Origin: Tepidamorphaceae bacterium
GTDB taxonomy: Bacteria; Pseudomonadota; Alphaproteobacteria; Rhizobiales; Tepidamorphaceae
NCBI GenBank assembly: GCA_028279445.1
Contig: JANQNT010000022.1
Location: forward strand, 62,001 to 126,000
DNA length: 64,000 nucleotides
Direction: 5' to 3'
Below, piece by piece: positions 43,077-52,776 of the stretch. The notes under the pieces are model-generated. The model was not told the DNA's origin, did no database searches, and saw only the letters and a list, made by a program, of their open reading frames with translations. The translations under genes were made by a program, and so were the position numbers. The stretch's first letter is position 1. Every line of letters starts with the position of its first letter.

Positions 43077-43913
43077 TTGCAACTGTTCGCCCTGCCCTTC
43101 CCCGTCATCGATCCGGTGGCCATCGAGATCGGACCGCTGGCGGTGCGCTGGTACGCGCTGGCCTACATCGCCGGCATCCTGCTGGGCTGGTGGTACATGC
43201 TGCGGCTGGCCCGCAACCAGGCGCTCTACGGCAGCGCGCCCGGCCCCATCTCCAACAAGGACGTGGATGATTTCCTGCTGCTTGCGACATTCGCACTGAT
43301 TGTCGGCGGCCGGCTCGGCTTCGTGCTGATCTACCAGCCGGACTACTACGCCGCGCACCCGGCCGAGATCCTGCAGATATGGCGCGGCGGCATGTCCTTC
43401 CACGGCGGCTTCCTGGGCTTTGTCGCGGCGGTCGTGCTGTTTGCGCGCCGCCGTGGCGTAACACCGATGGCACTCGGAGACCTGTGCGCCGCCGCCGTGC
43501 CGATCGGGCTGTTCTTCGGGCGCATTGCCAACTTCGTCAACGCGGAACTTTGGGGACGCGTCTCCGATGTGCCCTGGGCCATGGTGTTCCCCGGCGGCGG
43601 ACCCGATCCGCGCCATCCAAGCCAGCTCTATCAGGCGGCACTGGAAGGCATCGTGCTGTTCCTTCTGCTACGGCTGATGACGCACCGCTTCGGCGCACTG
43701 CGGCGGCCCGGTCTTGTCACCGGCGTGTTCGTCGCCGGCTATGGCGTGGCGCGCATCATCGGCGAGCAGTTCCGCCAGCCGGATGCGGGAATCGGCTTCC
43801 TGTTTGGGAGCGTTACCATGGGAATGGCACTGTCGCTGCCGATGGTCGTCATCGGGATGGGGCTGATCGCCTGGGCCCGCCAGCGCAAACCGCTCGACAC
43901 CACCGCCGCGTGA
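43077..43913 (+). CDS. lgt: Prolipoprotein diacylglyceryl transferase
   Basis: The 278-residue inner-membrane enzyme moves a diacylglyceryl group from phosphatidylglycerol to the lipobox Cys of lipoproteins. It shows [36 protein letters not shown] and the signature [17 protein letters not shown] with the essential Arg/Asn residues, then [12 protein letters not shown]. The start is TTG 43077, supported by [19 protein letters not shown]. It is followed one base later by the MidA-like gene. The two lipoproteins in this window would be substrates. Confidence 0.95.
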   Translation: MQLFALPFPVIDPVAIEIGPLAVRWYALAYIAGILLGWWYMLRLARNQALYGSAPGPISNKDVDDFLLLATFALIVGGRLGFVLIYQPDYYAAHPAEILQIWRGGMSFHGGFLGFVAAVVLFARRRGVTPMALGDLCAAAVPIGLFFGRIANFVNAELWGRVSDVPWAMVFPGGGPDPRHPSQLYQAALEGIVLFLLLRLMTHRFGALRRPGLVTGVFVAGYGVARIIGEQFRQPDAGIGFLFGSVTMGMALSLPMVVIGMGLIAWARQRKPLDTTAA

Positions 43914-43914
43914 A

Positions 43915-45006
43915 ATGACCCCGCTGGAAGCACGCCTGCGCGAGGAGATCGCCCGCGACGGCGACATGCCCGTCAACGCCTTCATGGCGCGTGCGCTCAC
44001 CGATCCGGAACACGGCTACTACACGACGCGCGAGGCAATTGGCGCGAAGGGCGATTTCATCACCGCGCCGGAAGTCAGCCAGATGTTCGGCGAGATCGCC
44101 GGCGCCTGGCTGGTCGGCATCGGCGAGGCGATCGCGAATACGGTTCCCGACGGACCGGTCCATCTCGTCGAGCTCGGCCCCGGGCGCGGCACGCTGATGG
44201 CCGACATCCTGCGGGTGGCGAAGTTGCGCCCGGAGCTTGCCGGACGGCTCAGGGTGCATCTGGTGGAGGCGAGCCCGCGCCTGCGCCGACAGCAAGCCGA
44301 TACGCTGAACGATGACACAGAGGCAACCTGGCATGGGTCGATGGAGACGGTGCCGAGCGGCCCGCTGTTGCTGGTCGCCAACGAGTTCTTCGACGCATTG
44401 CCGGTCGAGCAGGCGGTGATGACGACGCAGGGCTGGCGGCAGCGCGTCGTCGGCATCGACGGCGACAAGCTCACATTCCGTGCCGACGGCGATCCGGTGG
44501 AACCGGTTCCAGCCGCGTTCTCCAACGCAACACCCGGCACGATCTTCGAAAGCTGCCCGGCCGCCCGTGACATCGCCTCGGACATCGCTGCACGGCTGAC
44601 GGCTGCGCCGGGCGCCGGGCTGATCATCGACTACGGCTACGGTGCAGCCGCACCGGGCGACACGCTGCAGGCGGTGCGCCGCCATCAGCCGGTCGATGTG
44701 CTGTCCCATGTCGGCGAGGCGGACCTGACCGCGCATGTGTGTTTCGGCGCGCTGGCGGAGGCGGCAACCGGGGCGGGAGCCGATGCCTACGGCCCCGTGC
44801 CCCAGGCACGCTTCCTGAGCGAGCTTGGTATCGCCGGACGCGCCAAAGCGCTGATGCAGAGTAGTGGCAACCAGACCGCCGCCGTGCAGGGCGCACTCGC
44901 CCGCCTGGTCTCGCCCGATCAGATGGGGGCATTGTTCCAGGTGCTGGCGCTGACCAGTCCAGGCGCTGGCTGTCCGCCGGGCACCGGCCAGCCGCCGGGA
45001 CTGTGA
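43915..45006 (+). CDS. MidA/NDUFAF7-family SAM-dependent methyltransferase
   Basis: The 363-residue protein matches the DUF185 family: MPVNAFMARALTDPEHGYY, GAKGDFITAPEVSQMFGE, the SAM loop VELGPGRGTLMADILR and LLVANEFFDALPV, and later LIIDYGY. The mitochondrial relative NDUFAF7 methylates an arginine of complex I subunit NDUFS2, so this protein may help assemble NADH dehydrogenase. lgt, midA and pgeF form an operon-like run as in many Rhizobiales. Confidence 0.92.
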   Translation: MTPLEARLREEIARDGDMPVNAFMARALTDPEHGYYTTREAIGAKGDFITAPEVSQMFGEIAGAWLVGIGEAIANTVPDGPVHLVELGPGRGTLMADILRVAKLRPELAGRLRVHLVEASPRLRRQQADTLNDDTEATWHGSMETVPSGPLLLVANEFFDALPVEQAVMTTQGWRQRVVGIDGDKLTFRADGDPVEPVPAAFSNATPGTIFESCPAARDIASDIAARLTAAPGAGLIIDYGYGAAAPGDTLQAVRRHQPVDVLSHVGEADLTAHVCFGALAEAATGAGADAYGPVPQARFLSELGIAGRAKALMQSSGNQTAAVQGALARLVSPDQMGALFQVLALTSPGAGCPPGTGQPPGL

Positions 45007-45060
45007 TTTGCGCGAATTCACGATTGACCCGCGGCTGAACCCTCGCCACCCTCGCCGGCC

Positions 45061-45861
45061 ATGAACGCACCTGCTCCCCCCGCCCCGCTGGCACCGCTGA
45101 CCGACGACACCCTGACGGCGAGCGGTGCGCGGCACGGCTTCTTCGACCGCTCCGGGGGTGTTTCGGAGGGGCTTTTTGCCGGGCTCAATTGCGGTGCGGG
45201 CTCTAGCGACGAGCCTGCCAGCGTGGCGGAAAACCGCGCCCGGGTCGCCCGGTATCTTGACGTCGCGCCGGACCGCCTGGTCAGCGCCTATCAGGTGCAC
45301 AGCGCGGACACGCTGGTCGTGACGCAACACTGGACAAATGACGCACGCCCGAAGGTGGACGGCCTGGTCACCGCCGAACCGGATATCGCCATCGGCGTGC
45401 TGACCGCCGACTGCGGGCCGCTATTGTTTTCGAGCGGGGACGGAAAAATCGTCGGCGCGGCGCATGCCGGCTGGAAGGGCGCACTCACCGGCATCGCGGA
45501 AGCGACCGTCGATGCGATGGAGACACTCGGCGCACGGCGCGAGTCCATCATCGCGGCGCTGGGACCGACGATTTCCGCAGCGGCCTACGAGATCGGTCCG
45601 GAGTTCGTCACCCGCTTCAACGACGACGATCCCGCCAACGCGGATTTCTTCCGCGCCTCGACGCGCGACGGCCACGCCTTTTTCGACCTGCCCGGCTACA
45701 TCGCCCGACGCATGGACAGGGCCGGTATCGCCGGTTTCACCGATCTCGCCCGGTGCACCTACGCGGACGAAGTAGCCTTCTTCAGCTACCGCCGCACCAC
45801 CCATCGCGGCGAACACGACTATGGCCGTCTCATCGCGGCCATCGCGCCCGCCACCAACTGA
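45061..45861 (+). CDS. pgeF: Peptidoglycan editing factor PgeF (YfiH/DUF152 family)
   Basis: The 266-residue protein has the family features HGFFDRSGGVSEGLFAGLN, YQVHSADTLVV, VLTADCGPLLF with the metal-binding Cys, AAHAGWKGALTGI with the His, and RCTYADEVAFFSYRRTTHRGE. PgeF corrects peptidoglycan precursors that carry L-Ser in place of L-Ala; the family was formerly called laccase or polyphenol oxidase. It begins 54 bases after the MidA-like gene. Confidence 0.93.
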   Translation: MNAPAPPAPLAPLTDDTLTASGARHGFFDRSGGVSEGLFAGLNCGAGSSDEPASVAENRARVARYLDVAPDRLVSAYQVHSADTLVVTQHWTNDARPKVDGLVTAEPDIAIGVLTADCGPLLFSSGDGKIVGAAHAGWKGALTGIAEATVDAMETLGARRESIIAALGPTISAAAYEIGPEFVTRFNDDDPANADFFRASTRDGHAFFDLPGYIARRMDRAGIAGFTDLARCTYADEVAFFSYRRTTHRGEHDYGRLIAAIAPATN

Positions 45862-45874
45862 CGGAACACCACCC

Positions 45875-47026
45875 ATGGCACTGCACTTTTCCGCCGACGA
45901 GTTCGCCGCGCGTCGCGACAGGCTCGCCGCCGCGCTGGAGGCCGACGGCCTCGACGGACTGCTGATCTTCGCCCAGGAGAGCATGTACTGGCTGACCGGC
46001 TACGACACCTTCGGCTTCTGCTTCTTTCAGTGCCTGTACTTCGGTAACGACGGCACGCTGGCGCTGCTGACGCGCTCCGCCGACATGCGCCAGGCGCAGC
46101 ACACCTCCAATATCGAGGACCTGCGCATCTGGACCGATGGCGCCGGCGCGACACCTGCCGGCCAGCTCAAGGACATGCTCGAGAGCCTCGGCCAGCAAGG
46201 CAAGCGGCTCGGCATCGAGACCGGCACGCAGGGACTGACCTATCAGAACGGGGCCGCCGTCCATGCCGCGCTCGACGGGTTCGTGACGCTCGTGCCGGCG
46301 CCGGAGACAGTGACGCGACTGCGCGCGGTGAAGTCGCCGGCCGAGCTAGATTACGTGCGCCGTGCCGGCGAGCTGGCCGACGCGGCCTATTACGCCGCCC
46401 GCGACGTCACCGGGCCTGGCGTCGACGAAGGCGTCATCCTGGCCGCCCAGCACAAGGTGATCTTCGAAGGCGGCGGCGATTATCCTGGCAACGAATTCAT
46501 CATCGGCTCCGACCGCGATGCGCTGCTGTGCCGCTACAAGTCCGGCCGCCGCAAGCTCGACGCCAATGACCAACTGACGCTCGAATACGCCGGCGTCTAC
46601 CGCCACTACCACGCCGCGCTGATGCACACCTTCGTCATCGGCAAGCCGACGCCGCGCCATCTGGAACTGCACACCGCTGCAACCGAAGCGCTCGCCGCGG
46701 TCGAGGCGACATTCATGCCCGGACGCACCGCCGGCGAGGTCTTCGATGCCCATGCCCGCGTGATGGATGCCCATGGGCTTGAGAAGCACCAGCTCAACGC
46801 CTGCGGCTATTCGCTGGGCGCGCACTTCACGCCGTGCTGGATGGACTGGCCGATGTTCTATGCCGGCAACCCGTGGGTGCTGGAACCGAACATGGTGATG
46901 TTCGCGCATATGATCATCATGGACTCCGACACCGGCACCGCCATGTGCCTGGGGCGCACCTCGATCATCACCGACGGCGCGCCGGAGCCGCTGTCGGCCA
47001 CGCCGCTGGACCTGGTGATCAAATAG
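45875..47026 (+). CDS. M24-family peptidase (Xaa-Pro aminopeptidase/creatinase-like)
   Basis: The 383-residue cytosolic protein has a creatinase N-domain (GLLIFAQESMYWLTGYDTFGF) and a pita-bread catalytic domain from about residue 155 with AVKSPAELDYVRRAGELAD, PGNEFIIGSDRD, YRHYHAALMHTFVIG and YSLGAHFTP. In the M24 metal site some usual Asp/His/Glu ligands are not obvious (for instance LTLEYAGVYRHYHA), so it may be a creatinase- or DddP-like hydrolase rather than a true aminopeptidase. ATG 45875 follows the pgeF stop by 13 bases. Confidence 0.85.
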   Translation: MALHFSADEFAARRDRLAAALEADGLDGLLIFAQESMYWLTGYDTFGFCFFQCLYFGNDGTLALLTRSADMRQAQHTSNIEDLRIWTDGAGATPAGQLKDMLESLGQQGKRLGIETGTQGLTYQNGAAVHAALDGFVTLVPAPETVTRLRAVKSPAELDYVRRAGELADAAYYAARDVTGPGVDEGVILAAQHKVIFEGGGDYPGNEFIIGSDRDALLCRYKSGRRKLDANDQLTLEYAGVYRHYHAALMHTFVIGKPTPRHLELHTAATEALAAVEATFMPGRTAGEVFDAHARVMDAHGLEKHQLNACGYSLGAHFTPCWMDWPMFYAGNPWVLEPNMVMFAHMIIMDSDTGTAMCLGRTSIITDGAPEPLSATPLDLVIK

Positions 47027-47125
47027 CGCTACCCAATTCGTGCGCCCGGCCAGTCGGTCCGGTCGAGGCAGTGGTACGGCAGGGGTCGGGGGGCAACGAC
47101 CTTTTTGCTTGAGTATGAGGGTTCC

Positions 47126-48151
47126 ATGTCGGTCTGGCGTCTGTTGCAGGTGTTCGCGGTTGCGGTTGGCGCATCGGTGCTGGCGGCGTGTTCCACCCCG
47201 ATCAATCTCGGCAACGTCTTCCCCGGATCGGGATCGACGACCGCAACGCCCGCCACCGCCGGCACCATCGCCTTCGAGCCGGTCGTCGGCATCCCGGCGG
47301 CACTTGCCGGTCCATTGGCCGCCGAACTCACCGCTGCGGCAACCGGGCAACGGCTGACGGTGGTCGGCCGCGACGACGCACGCGCAGCCCACCGCGCCAA
47401 GGGTTATTTCTCCGCCGAGACCATCGATACGGGCACCCGGATCACCTATGTCTGGGACCTGTTCGACGCCGCCGGGCAGCGCAAGACCCGGTTCCAGGGC
47501 GAGCGCATCATCGACAAGCGCGCCGACGACCCCTGGAGCACCGTCGATCAGGAGATGCTGCGCGCCATCGCCCGATGGACCATCGATCAGATCGCCACAG
47601 CGACCGGAACGCAGGCCGCGTCCGGCAGCGAGACCGCACCCCCCGCGCCCGCCTCACAGGCCCCGCAGGCCTCGCAGGCCTCGCAGGCCTCGCCGACCGC
47701 ACAAGCAGCACCGGCCGAACCGGCCCGGCGTCCGCAAAGCCGCGCCGCGCTGGCCATGGCCGACGGGCGCATCGATACGCTCGAAACACCACAAGTGCCG
47801 CGGCAGACCGCTTTCGCCATCGGCACCGTGCGTGCCTCCGGCGGCGACGGCAGCCGCGTGCTGCCGGGCGCCATGAGCGATGCGCTGAAACGAAACGGCG
47901 CGACACTCGCAGCCGACGGTGCGGCGACGCACGTCGTGTCGGGCGAGGCACGCGTGGCGGCAGGCACTGGAGACCTGGAGACGGTCACGCTGGTGTGGAC
48001 GCTGCACGACCAGTCCGGCAACCGACTGGGCTCCGTGCGTCAGGAAAAAACCGTGCCGCGGGGCGCGCTTGCCTCGACCTGGCAGGGCCATGTGGAGGAT
48101 GCCGCCGATGCCGCGGCACCGGGCCTCATCGCCCTGGCGGCAGGCAACTGA
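47126..48151 (+). CDS. Hypothetical lipoprotein with two similar domains
   Basis: No family name recognised. From ATG 47126 (GAGGG upstream) the 341-residue product has a signal peptide and lipobox VLAAC. Two domains of about 110-125 residues resemble each other: each has a start like AGTIAFEPVVG / TAFAIGTVRASG, a middle with ITYVWDLFDAAGQRKTRFQGE / VTLVWTLHDQSGNRLGSVRQE, and a helix at the end (AIARWTIDQIA / DAAAPGLIALA). The linker is rich in Ala, Pro and Gln with a 9-base tandem repeat coding PQASQASQAS. It is thus an internal duplication in an envelope lipoprotein of unknown role. Confidence 0.7.
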   Translation: MSVWRLLQVFAVAVGASVLAACSTPINLGNVFPGSGSTTATPATAGTIAFEPVVGIPAALAGPLAAELTAAATGQRLTVVGRDDARAAHRAKGYFSAETIDTGTRITYVWDLFDAAGQRKTRFQGERIIDKRADDPWSTVDQEMLRAIARWTIDQIATATGTQAASGSETAPPAPASQAPQASQASQASPTAQAAPAEPARRPQSRAALAMADGRIDTLETPQVPRQTAFAIGTVRASGGDGSRVLPGAMSDALKRNGATLAADGAATHVVSGEARVAAGTGDLETVTLVWTLHDQSGNRLGSVRQEKTVPRGALASTWQGHVEDAADAAAPGLIALAAGN

Positions 48152-48165
48152 TCCACAGCCCATCA

Positions 48166-48190
48166 AATCCTGAGGGTCGATACGGCTTAG
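48166..48190. repeat. Solitary degenerate end of the CTAGGCTGTATCGAC element
   Basis: AATCCTGAGGGTCGATACGGCTTAG reads, on the minus strand, as a variant of the inverted-repeat arm at 18331-18377, ending in TTAG (YTAR). No second arm is visible nearby. It lies between the lipoprotein and prs. Confidence 0.55.
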
Positions 48191-48343
48191 CCGTTTGCGC
48201 GCACCTTGCCTGGTTGTTACAACGCCATCCGTCGGGCGCCCGCGACTGAGTCCATCGAACAGCGCCCGCAGCGTAAAAGACGAGAGACATCGTCACACGA
48301 AGGACCGGTCGACCGACCGGACAGGATACCGGGGGCTGGGTCC

Positions 48344-49276
<933 letters not shown>

Positions 49277-49299
49277 ACCGGGCCAGGACCGATCCGGGC

Positions 49300-49428
49300 T
49301 CAGGCGAGCACGGCGCTCACGCCACCCAGCACCAGGGCAAACAGCGCCCAGCCGGTCGTGGCCTGGCCCGGCTTGGTGCGTTGTTCCAGGTCGATACGTT
49401 CGTAGTGATACTGTTCCGACATCGTCAT
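49300..49428 (-). CDS. Small single-helix membrane protein
   Basis: A minus-strand frame codes for about 42 residues: MTMSEQYHYERIDLEQRTKP, then GQATTG and a hydrophobic end WALFALVLGGVSAVLA. In-frame ATGs at 49443, 49428 and 49422 are possible starts. The soluble N-terminal part plus a C-terminal helix is a plausible tail-anchored protein. It converges with prs, and the rest of the 511-base gap up to rplY holds only the rplY leader. Confidence 0.45.
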   Translation of the reverse strand: MTMSEQYHYERIDLEQRTKPGQATTGWALFALVLGGVSAVLA

Positions 49429-49681
49429 TGTCCGTTGGCTCATCGGCTGTTCGCGTGCGCGCCCCTCGCACCAGCGGTCATTTTTCAGCAAGCTCCGGCG
49501 CGGGCATGACCTGATCGCAACAGGATCGCGGCCGGCCTAGGCCCAGGAGTCATCGGGCATTTGGGCACTGCGGGCCGAGCGAACAAGCCCTCTACACGTT
49601 CATTTGAGCGCCTGGTGACGGTACGCGCTGGCGCTCAACCCGTGTTGCCTTGCCGGGCGCGCGCGGCTATAAGGCGCGCGG

Positions 49682-49752
49682 CCGGTTCACCCCCCTGGAG
49701 GAAACCGGTCGAAACGATCGGCCGGCGGGCATGAACAGCCGCCGGCGTTTTT
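49682..49752 (+). promoter_or_regulatory. Structured leader of rplY with terminator-like hairpin
   Basis: The first hairpin pairs CCGGTT (49682-49687) with AACCGG (49703-49708), enclosing CCCCCCTGGAGG. The second pairs GCCGGCGG (49721-49728) with CCGCCGGC (49739-49746) and is followed by GTTTTT, so it looks like an intrinsic terminator 35 bases before the rplY start. Attenuation of rplY by its leader is inferred; a terminator of a short upstream transcript is the alternative. Confidence 0.55.
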
Positions 49753-49787
49753 GCTTGGGCGCATCGGCGCCTCTCATGGAGACAAAC

Positions 49788-50468
49788 ATGTCCGCGAACA
49801 TCGAACTGCAGGCGGAAGCGCGCGAGAAGGTCGGCAAGGGGGCCGCCCGTGCAATCCGCCGCGCCGGCAAGGTGCCGGCCGTCATCTATGGCGACAAGAA
49901 AGACCCCAGCACCATCGCCCTTTCCGTGCGCGACGTGATCAAGGAGCTGGAATCCGGCCGCTTCCTGACCACCGTCTACGACGTCAAGGTCAACGGCGAG
50001 AGTTCCCGCGTGATCCCGCGCGATTTCCAGCTCGACCCCGTGCGCGACACGCCGATGCACATCGACTTCCTGCGCATCACCAAGGGCGCGACCATCGTGG
50101 TGGCTATCCCCGTGCTGTTCCAGAACGAGGAAGAGTCGCCGGGCCTGAAGCGTGGCGGCGTTCTCAACGTGGTGCGCCACGAGATCGAGGTGTCGGCGCC
50201 GGCCGAAGCGCTGCCCGACAGCATCGAGGTCGATCTCAGCGGCCTGGATATCGGCGACTCGCTGCACATTTCGGCGGTCACCCTGCCGGACGGCGTCGAG
50301 CCGACCATCACCGACCGTGACTTCACGATTGCCACCATCGCCGCGCCCGCCGGCCTCAAGGACGAGGACGAGGAAGAAGGCGACGAGGAACTCGAGGAAG
50401 GCGCGGAGGTGCCCACCGTCGCGGAGACCGAGGCTGCCGCCGAAGAGGGCGGCGAGGCCGAAGAGTAG
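49788..50468 (+). CDS. rplY: 50S ribosomal protein L25/general stress protein Ctc
   Basis: The 226-residue protein is the long (TL5/Ctc) form of L25: an N-terminal 5S-rRNA-binding domain (LQAEAREKVGKGAARAIRRA; KVPAVIYGDKKDPSTIAL), a C-terminal beta domain with SIEVDLSGLDIGDSLHISAV, and an acidic tail DEDEEEGDEELEEGAE. It sits in the central protuberance of the 50S subunit. The ATG at 49788 follows TCATGGAGACAAAC. rplY-pth-ychF is a conserved order. Confidence 0.95.
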   Translation: MSANIELQAEAREKVGKGAARAIRRAGKVPAVIYGDKKDPSTIALSVRDVIKELESGRFLTTVYDVKVNGESSRVIPRDFQLDPVRDTPMHIDFLRITKGATIVVAIPVLFQNEEESPGLKRGGVLNVVRHEIEVSAPAEALPDSIEVDLSGLDIGDSLHISAVTLPDGVEPTITDRDFTIATIAAPAGLKDEDEEEGDEELEEGAEVPTVAETEAAAEEGGEAEE

Positions 50469-50555
50469 TTGCACGAGGGCGCCGTGGCGATACGACTGCG
50501 GCGTCTCTTCGGTCTACGCGACAAAGCCACGCCGGCAACCGACGACCCTACCGCC

Positions 50556-51146
50556 ATGTCTGCCAACGCGACGTTGTTTGTCGGCCTGGGCAATCCGGGC
50601 GACAGCTATGCCGGCAACCGGCACAACGTCGGCTTCATGGCGCTTGAGGCGATTGTCGAACAGCACGGACTGGGCCCCTGGCGCAAGCGCTTTTCCGGCG
50701 CCTTCGCCGACGGGCGCATCGGCGGCAATCGCGTGTTCGCGCTGATGCCCGGCACCTACATGAACCGGTCGGGCGACGCGGTGTCGCAGGCCATGAGCTA
50801 CTTCAGGCTGACGCCGGACGACGTCTTCGTGTTCCACGACGAGCTCGATCTGGCGCCCGGCAAGGTGCGGGTGAAGAGCGGCGGCGGAGCTGCCGGCAAC
50901 AACGGCATCCGTTCGATCATCGCGCATATCGGCGCGGATTTCCCACGGGTGCGCATCGGCATCGGCCATCCCGGCCACAAGGACCGGGTGCAGGGCTGGG
51001 TGCTGAGCGACTTCGCCAAGGCCGACCGCACCTGGCTCGACCCGCTGCTGGAGGCGATGGCCGACAACGCCGATTGCCTGGCAACGCGCGAGCCGTCGAA
51101 TTTCATGAACCGCATCGCGCTGGCGATGCGCGACGAGACCGACTGA
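50556..51146 (+). CDS. pth: Peptidyl-tRNA hydrolase
   Basis: The 196-residue enzyme frees tRNA from dropped-off peptidyl-tRNA. It shows FVGLGNPGDSYAGNRHNVGFMAL with the catalytic His, MPGTYMNRSGDAV, FHDELDLAPGKVRVKSGGGA and GNNGIRSI, and PGHKDRVQGWVLSDF. ATG 50556 gives the family length; the frame runs back to a TTG right after rplY. An AAAAGTGG palindrome separates it from ychF. Confidence 0.96.
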   Translation: MSANATLFVGLGNPGDSYAGNRHNVGFMALEAIVEQHGLGPWRKRFSGAFADGRIGGNRVFALMPGTYMNRSGDAVSQAMSYFRLTPDDVFVFHDELDLAPGKVRVKSGGGAAGNNGIRSIIAHIGADFPRVRIGIGHPGHKDRVQGWVLSDFAKADRTWLDPLLEAMADNADCLATREPSNFMNRIALAMRDETD

Positions 51147-51163
51147 CGCGCGCCGGCACACAC

Positions 51164-51212
51164 GAGTGGGATCAGGAAAAGTGGAAACCGGTTTTCCGCC
51201 CGGATCCCACTC
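51164..51212. repeat. AAAAGTGG-core palindrome, copy 4
   Basis: The arms GAGTGGGATC (51164-51173) and GATCCCACTC (51203-51212) are perfect complements around AGGAAAAGTGGAAACCGG and TTTTCCGCCCG. It lies in the 92-base gap between pth and ychF, ending 26 bases before the ychF start. Confidence 0.82.
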
Positions 51213-51238
51213 CAACCAAATAACGGAGATACCCGGCA

Positions 51239-52336
51239 ATGGGGTTCAAATGCGGTATCGTCGGCCTGCCCAATGTGGGCAAATCGACGCTCTTCAACGC
51301 CCTGACGCAGACTGCCGCCGCACAAGCGGAGAACTATCCCTTCTGCACCATCGAGCCCAATGTCGGCGAGGTGGCGGTGCCCGATCCGCGTCTTGATGAA
51401 CTCGCCCGGATCGCAAAGTCCGCCGAGACCATCCCGACGCGGCTGACCTTTGTCGATATCGCAGGGCTTGTGCGCGGCGCTGCCCAGGGCGAAGGCCTCG
51501 GCAACCAGTTCCTCGCCCATATCCGCGAGGTGGACGCCATTGCCTACGTGTTGCGCTGTTTCGAGGACGATGACGTCACCCATGTGGACGGCCGGGTCGA
51601 TCCGATCGCCGATGCGGAGACCATCGAGACCGAGCTGATGCTCGCCGATCTGGAAAGCCTGGAGAAACGCGTCACCGCGCTGGAAAAGAAGATCCGCGGC
51701 GGCGACAAGGAGGCCAAGCTGACGCTGGCGCTGATCGAGCGCACCCTACCACTCTTGCAGGACGGCAAACCGGCCCGACTGGTATCGCGCACGGCGGAGG
51801 AAGAACTCGCCTTTCGGGCACTCAACCTGCTCACCTCCAAGCCGGTTCTGTATGTCTGCAACGTCGATGAGGCGAGCGCGGCGGACAGCAACGCGCACGC
51901 GGCAACGGTCGCCGAACGGGCCGCGACCGAAGGCGCGCAGGCCGTTGTCATCTCCGCCAAGATCGAGGCGGAAATCGCGCTGCTGCCGGCAGGTGAGCGC
52001 GCCGAGTACCTGGAGGCCATCGGCCTCGAGGCGCCCGGCCTCGACCGGCTGATCCGCGCTGGCTACGACCTGCTCGGCCTCGTCACCTTCTTCACCGCAG
52101 GACCCAAGGAAGCGCGCGCCTGGACGATCACCGAAGGCACCCGCGCGCCGCAGGCCGCCGGCACCATCCACACAGATTTCGAGGCCGGCTTCATCCGCGC
52201 CGAGACCATCACCTATGACGACTTCGTCTCCGTCGGCGGCGAGACACCCGCCAAGGATGCCGGCAAGATGCGCCTTGAAGGCAAGGAGTACGTGGTGCGC
52301 GACGGCGACGTGATGCACTTCCGCTTCGCCAACTGA
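51239..52336 (+). CDS. ychF: Redox-regulated ATPase/GTPase YchF (OBG family)
   Basis: The 365-residue P-loop protein has G1 GLPNVGKST, a switch region [15 protein letters not shown]3 DIAGLVRGA, and a modified NxxE-type G4 region (CNVDE) that makes the family prefer ATP. A helical coiled coil (about 130-200) and a C-terminal TGS domain ([36 protein letters not shown]) complete it. YchF associates with ribosomes and is linked to the oxidative stress response. Confidence 0.96.
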   Translation: MGFKCGIVGLPNVGKSTLFNALTQTAAAQAENYPFCTIEPNVGEVAVPDPRLDELARIAKSAETIPTRLTFVDIAGLVRGAAQGEGLGNQFLAHIREVDAIAYVLRCFEDDDVTHVDGRVDPIADAETIETELMLADLESLEKRVTALEKKIRGGDKEAKLTLALIERTLPLLQDGKPARLVSRTAEEELAFRALNLLTSKPVLYVCNVDEASAADSNAHAATVAERAATEGAQAVVISAKIEAEIALLPAGERAEYLEAIGLEAPGLDRLIRAGYDLLGLVTFFTAGPKEARAWTITEGTRAPQAAGTIHTDFEAGFIRAETITYDDFVSVGGETPAKDAGKMRLEGKEYVVRDGDVMHFRFAN

Positions 52337-52353
52337 GGCAGATCACGATCGCG

Positions 52354-52776
52354 ATGCTGCATTTCGAGGACTTCCATGTCGGCGAGACGGTCAGCTTCGG
52401 CGGCTACGACGTAATCCAGGACGAGATCGACGCGTACGCCGGCGAGTTTCATCCCCTGTCGGCGCGGCATGGCGAGACGGACGTCACCTCGATCTGGCAC
52501 GTCTGCGCCATGATGATGCGCATGATGTGCGAGGGCTTCCTGCTGGACGCCACCAGCCAGGGCGCGCCGGGCGTTGAGGAAATCGTGCAGCACGCCCCCG
52601 TGCGCGCCGGCGAGCGCTTGCGCATGCGTCGTACGGTGCTGAACGCGCGCCGCTCCAACAGCCGGCCCGATCTGGGCCTGGTGCATTTCCGCTTCGAGGT
52701 GCTGAACGCGGCCGGCGAACTGAAGCTCGCCTGCCGCAACTGGATACTGTTTTCCACCCGCGAGGTGCCCGCATGA
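52354..52776 (+). CDS. MaoC-like dehydratase domain protein 1
   Basis: The 140-residue protein is a hot-dog fold of the MaoC type: MLHFEDFHVGETVSFGGYDV, a helix DEIDAYAGEFHP, SIWHVCAMMMRMM and strands APVRAGERLRMRRTV and LVHFRFEVLNAAGELKL. The usual catalytic Asp-His pair of hydratase 2 is not clear. It overlaps the next MaoC gene by 4 bases (ATGA); the two halves may form a pseudo-dimer, as other MaoC pairs do. It follows ychF at 17 bases, as in many Rhizobiales. Confidence 0.88.
   Translation: MLHFEDFHVGETVSFGGYDVIQDEIDAYAGEFHPLSARHGETDVTSIWHVCAMMMRMMCEGFLLDATSQGAPGVEEIVQHAPVRAGERLRMRRTVLNARRSNSRPDLGLVHFRFEVLNAAGELKLACRNWILFSTREVPA

Noticed and set aside
47656-47692. A CAGGCCTCG tandem repeat as a possible CRISPR or VNTR locus
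   Set aside because: It is a 9-base in-frame repeat coding for the linker of the lipoprotein. There are no spacers; at most it is a length-variable coding repeat.
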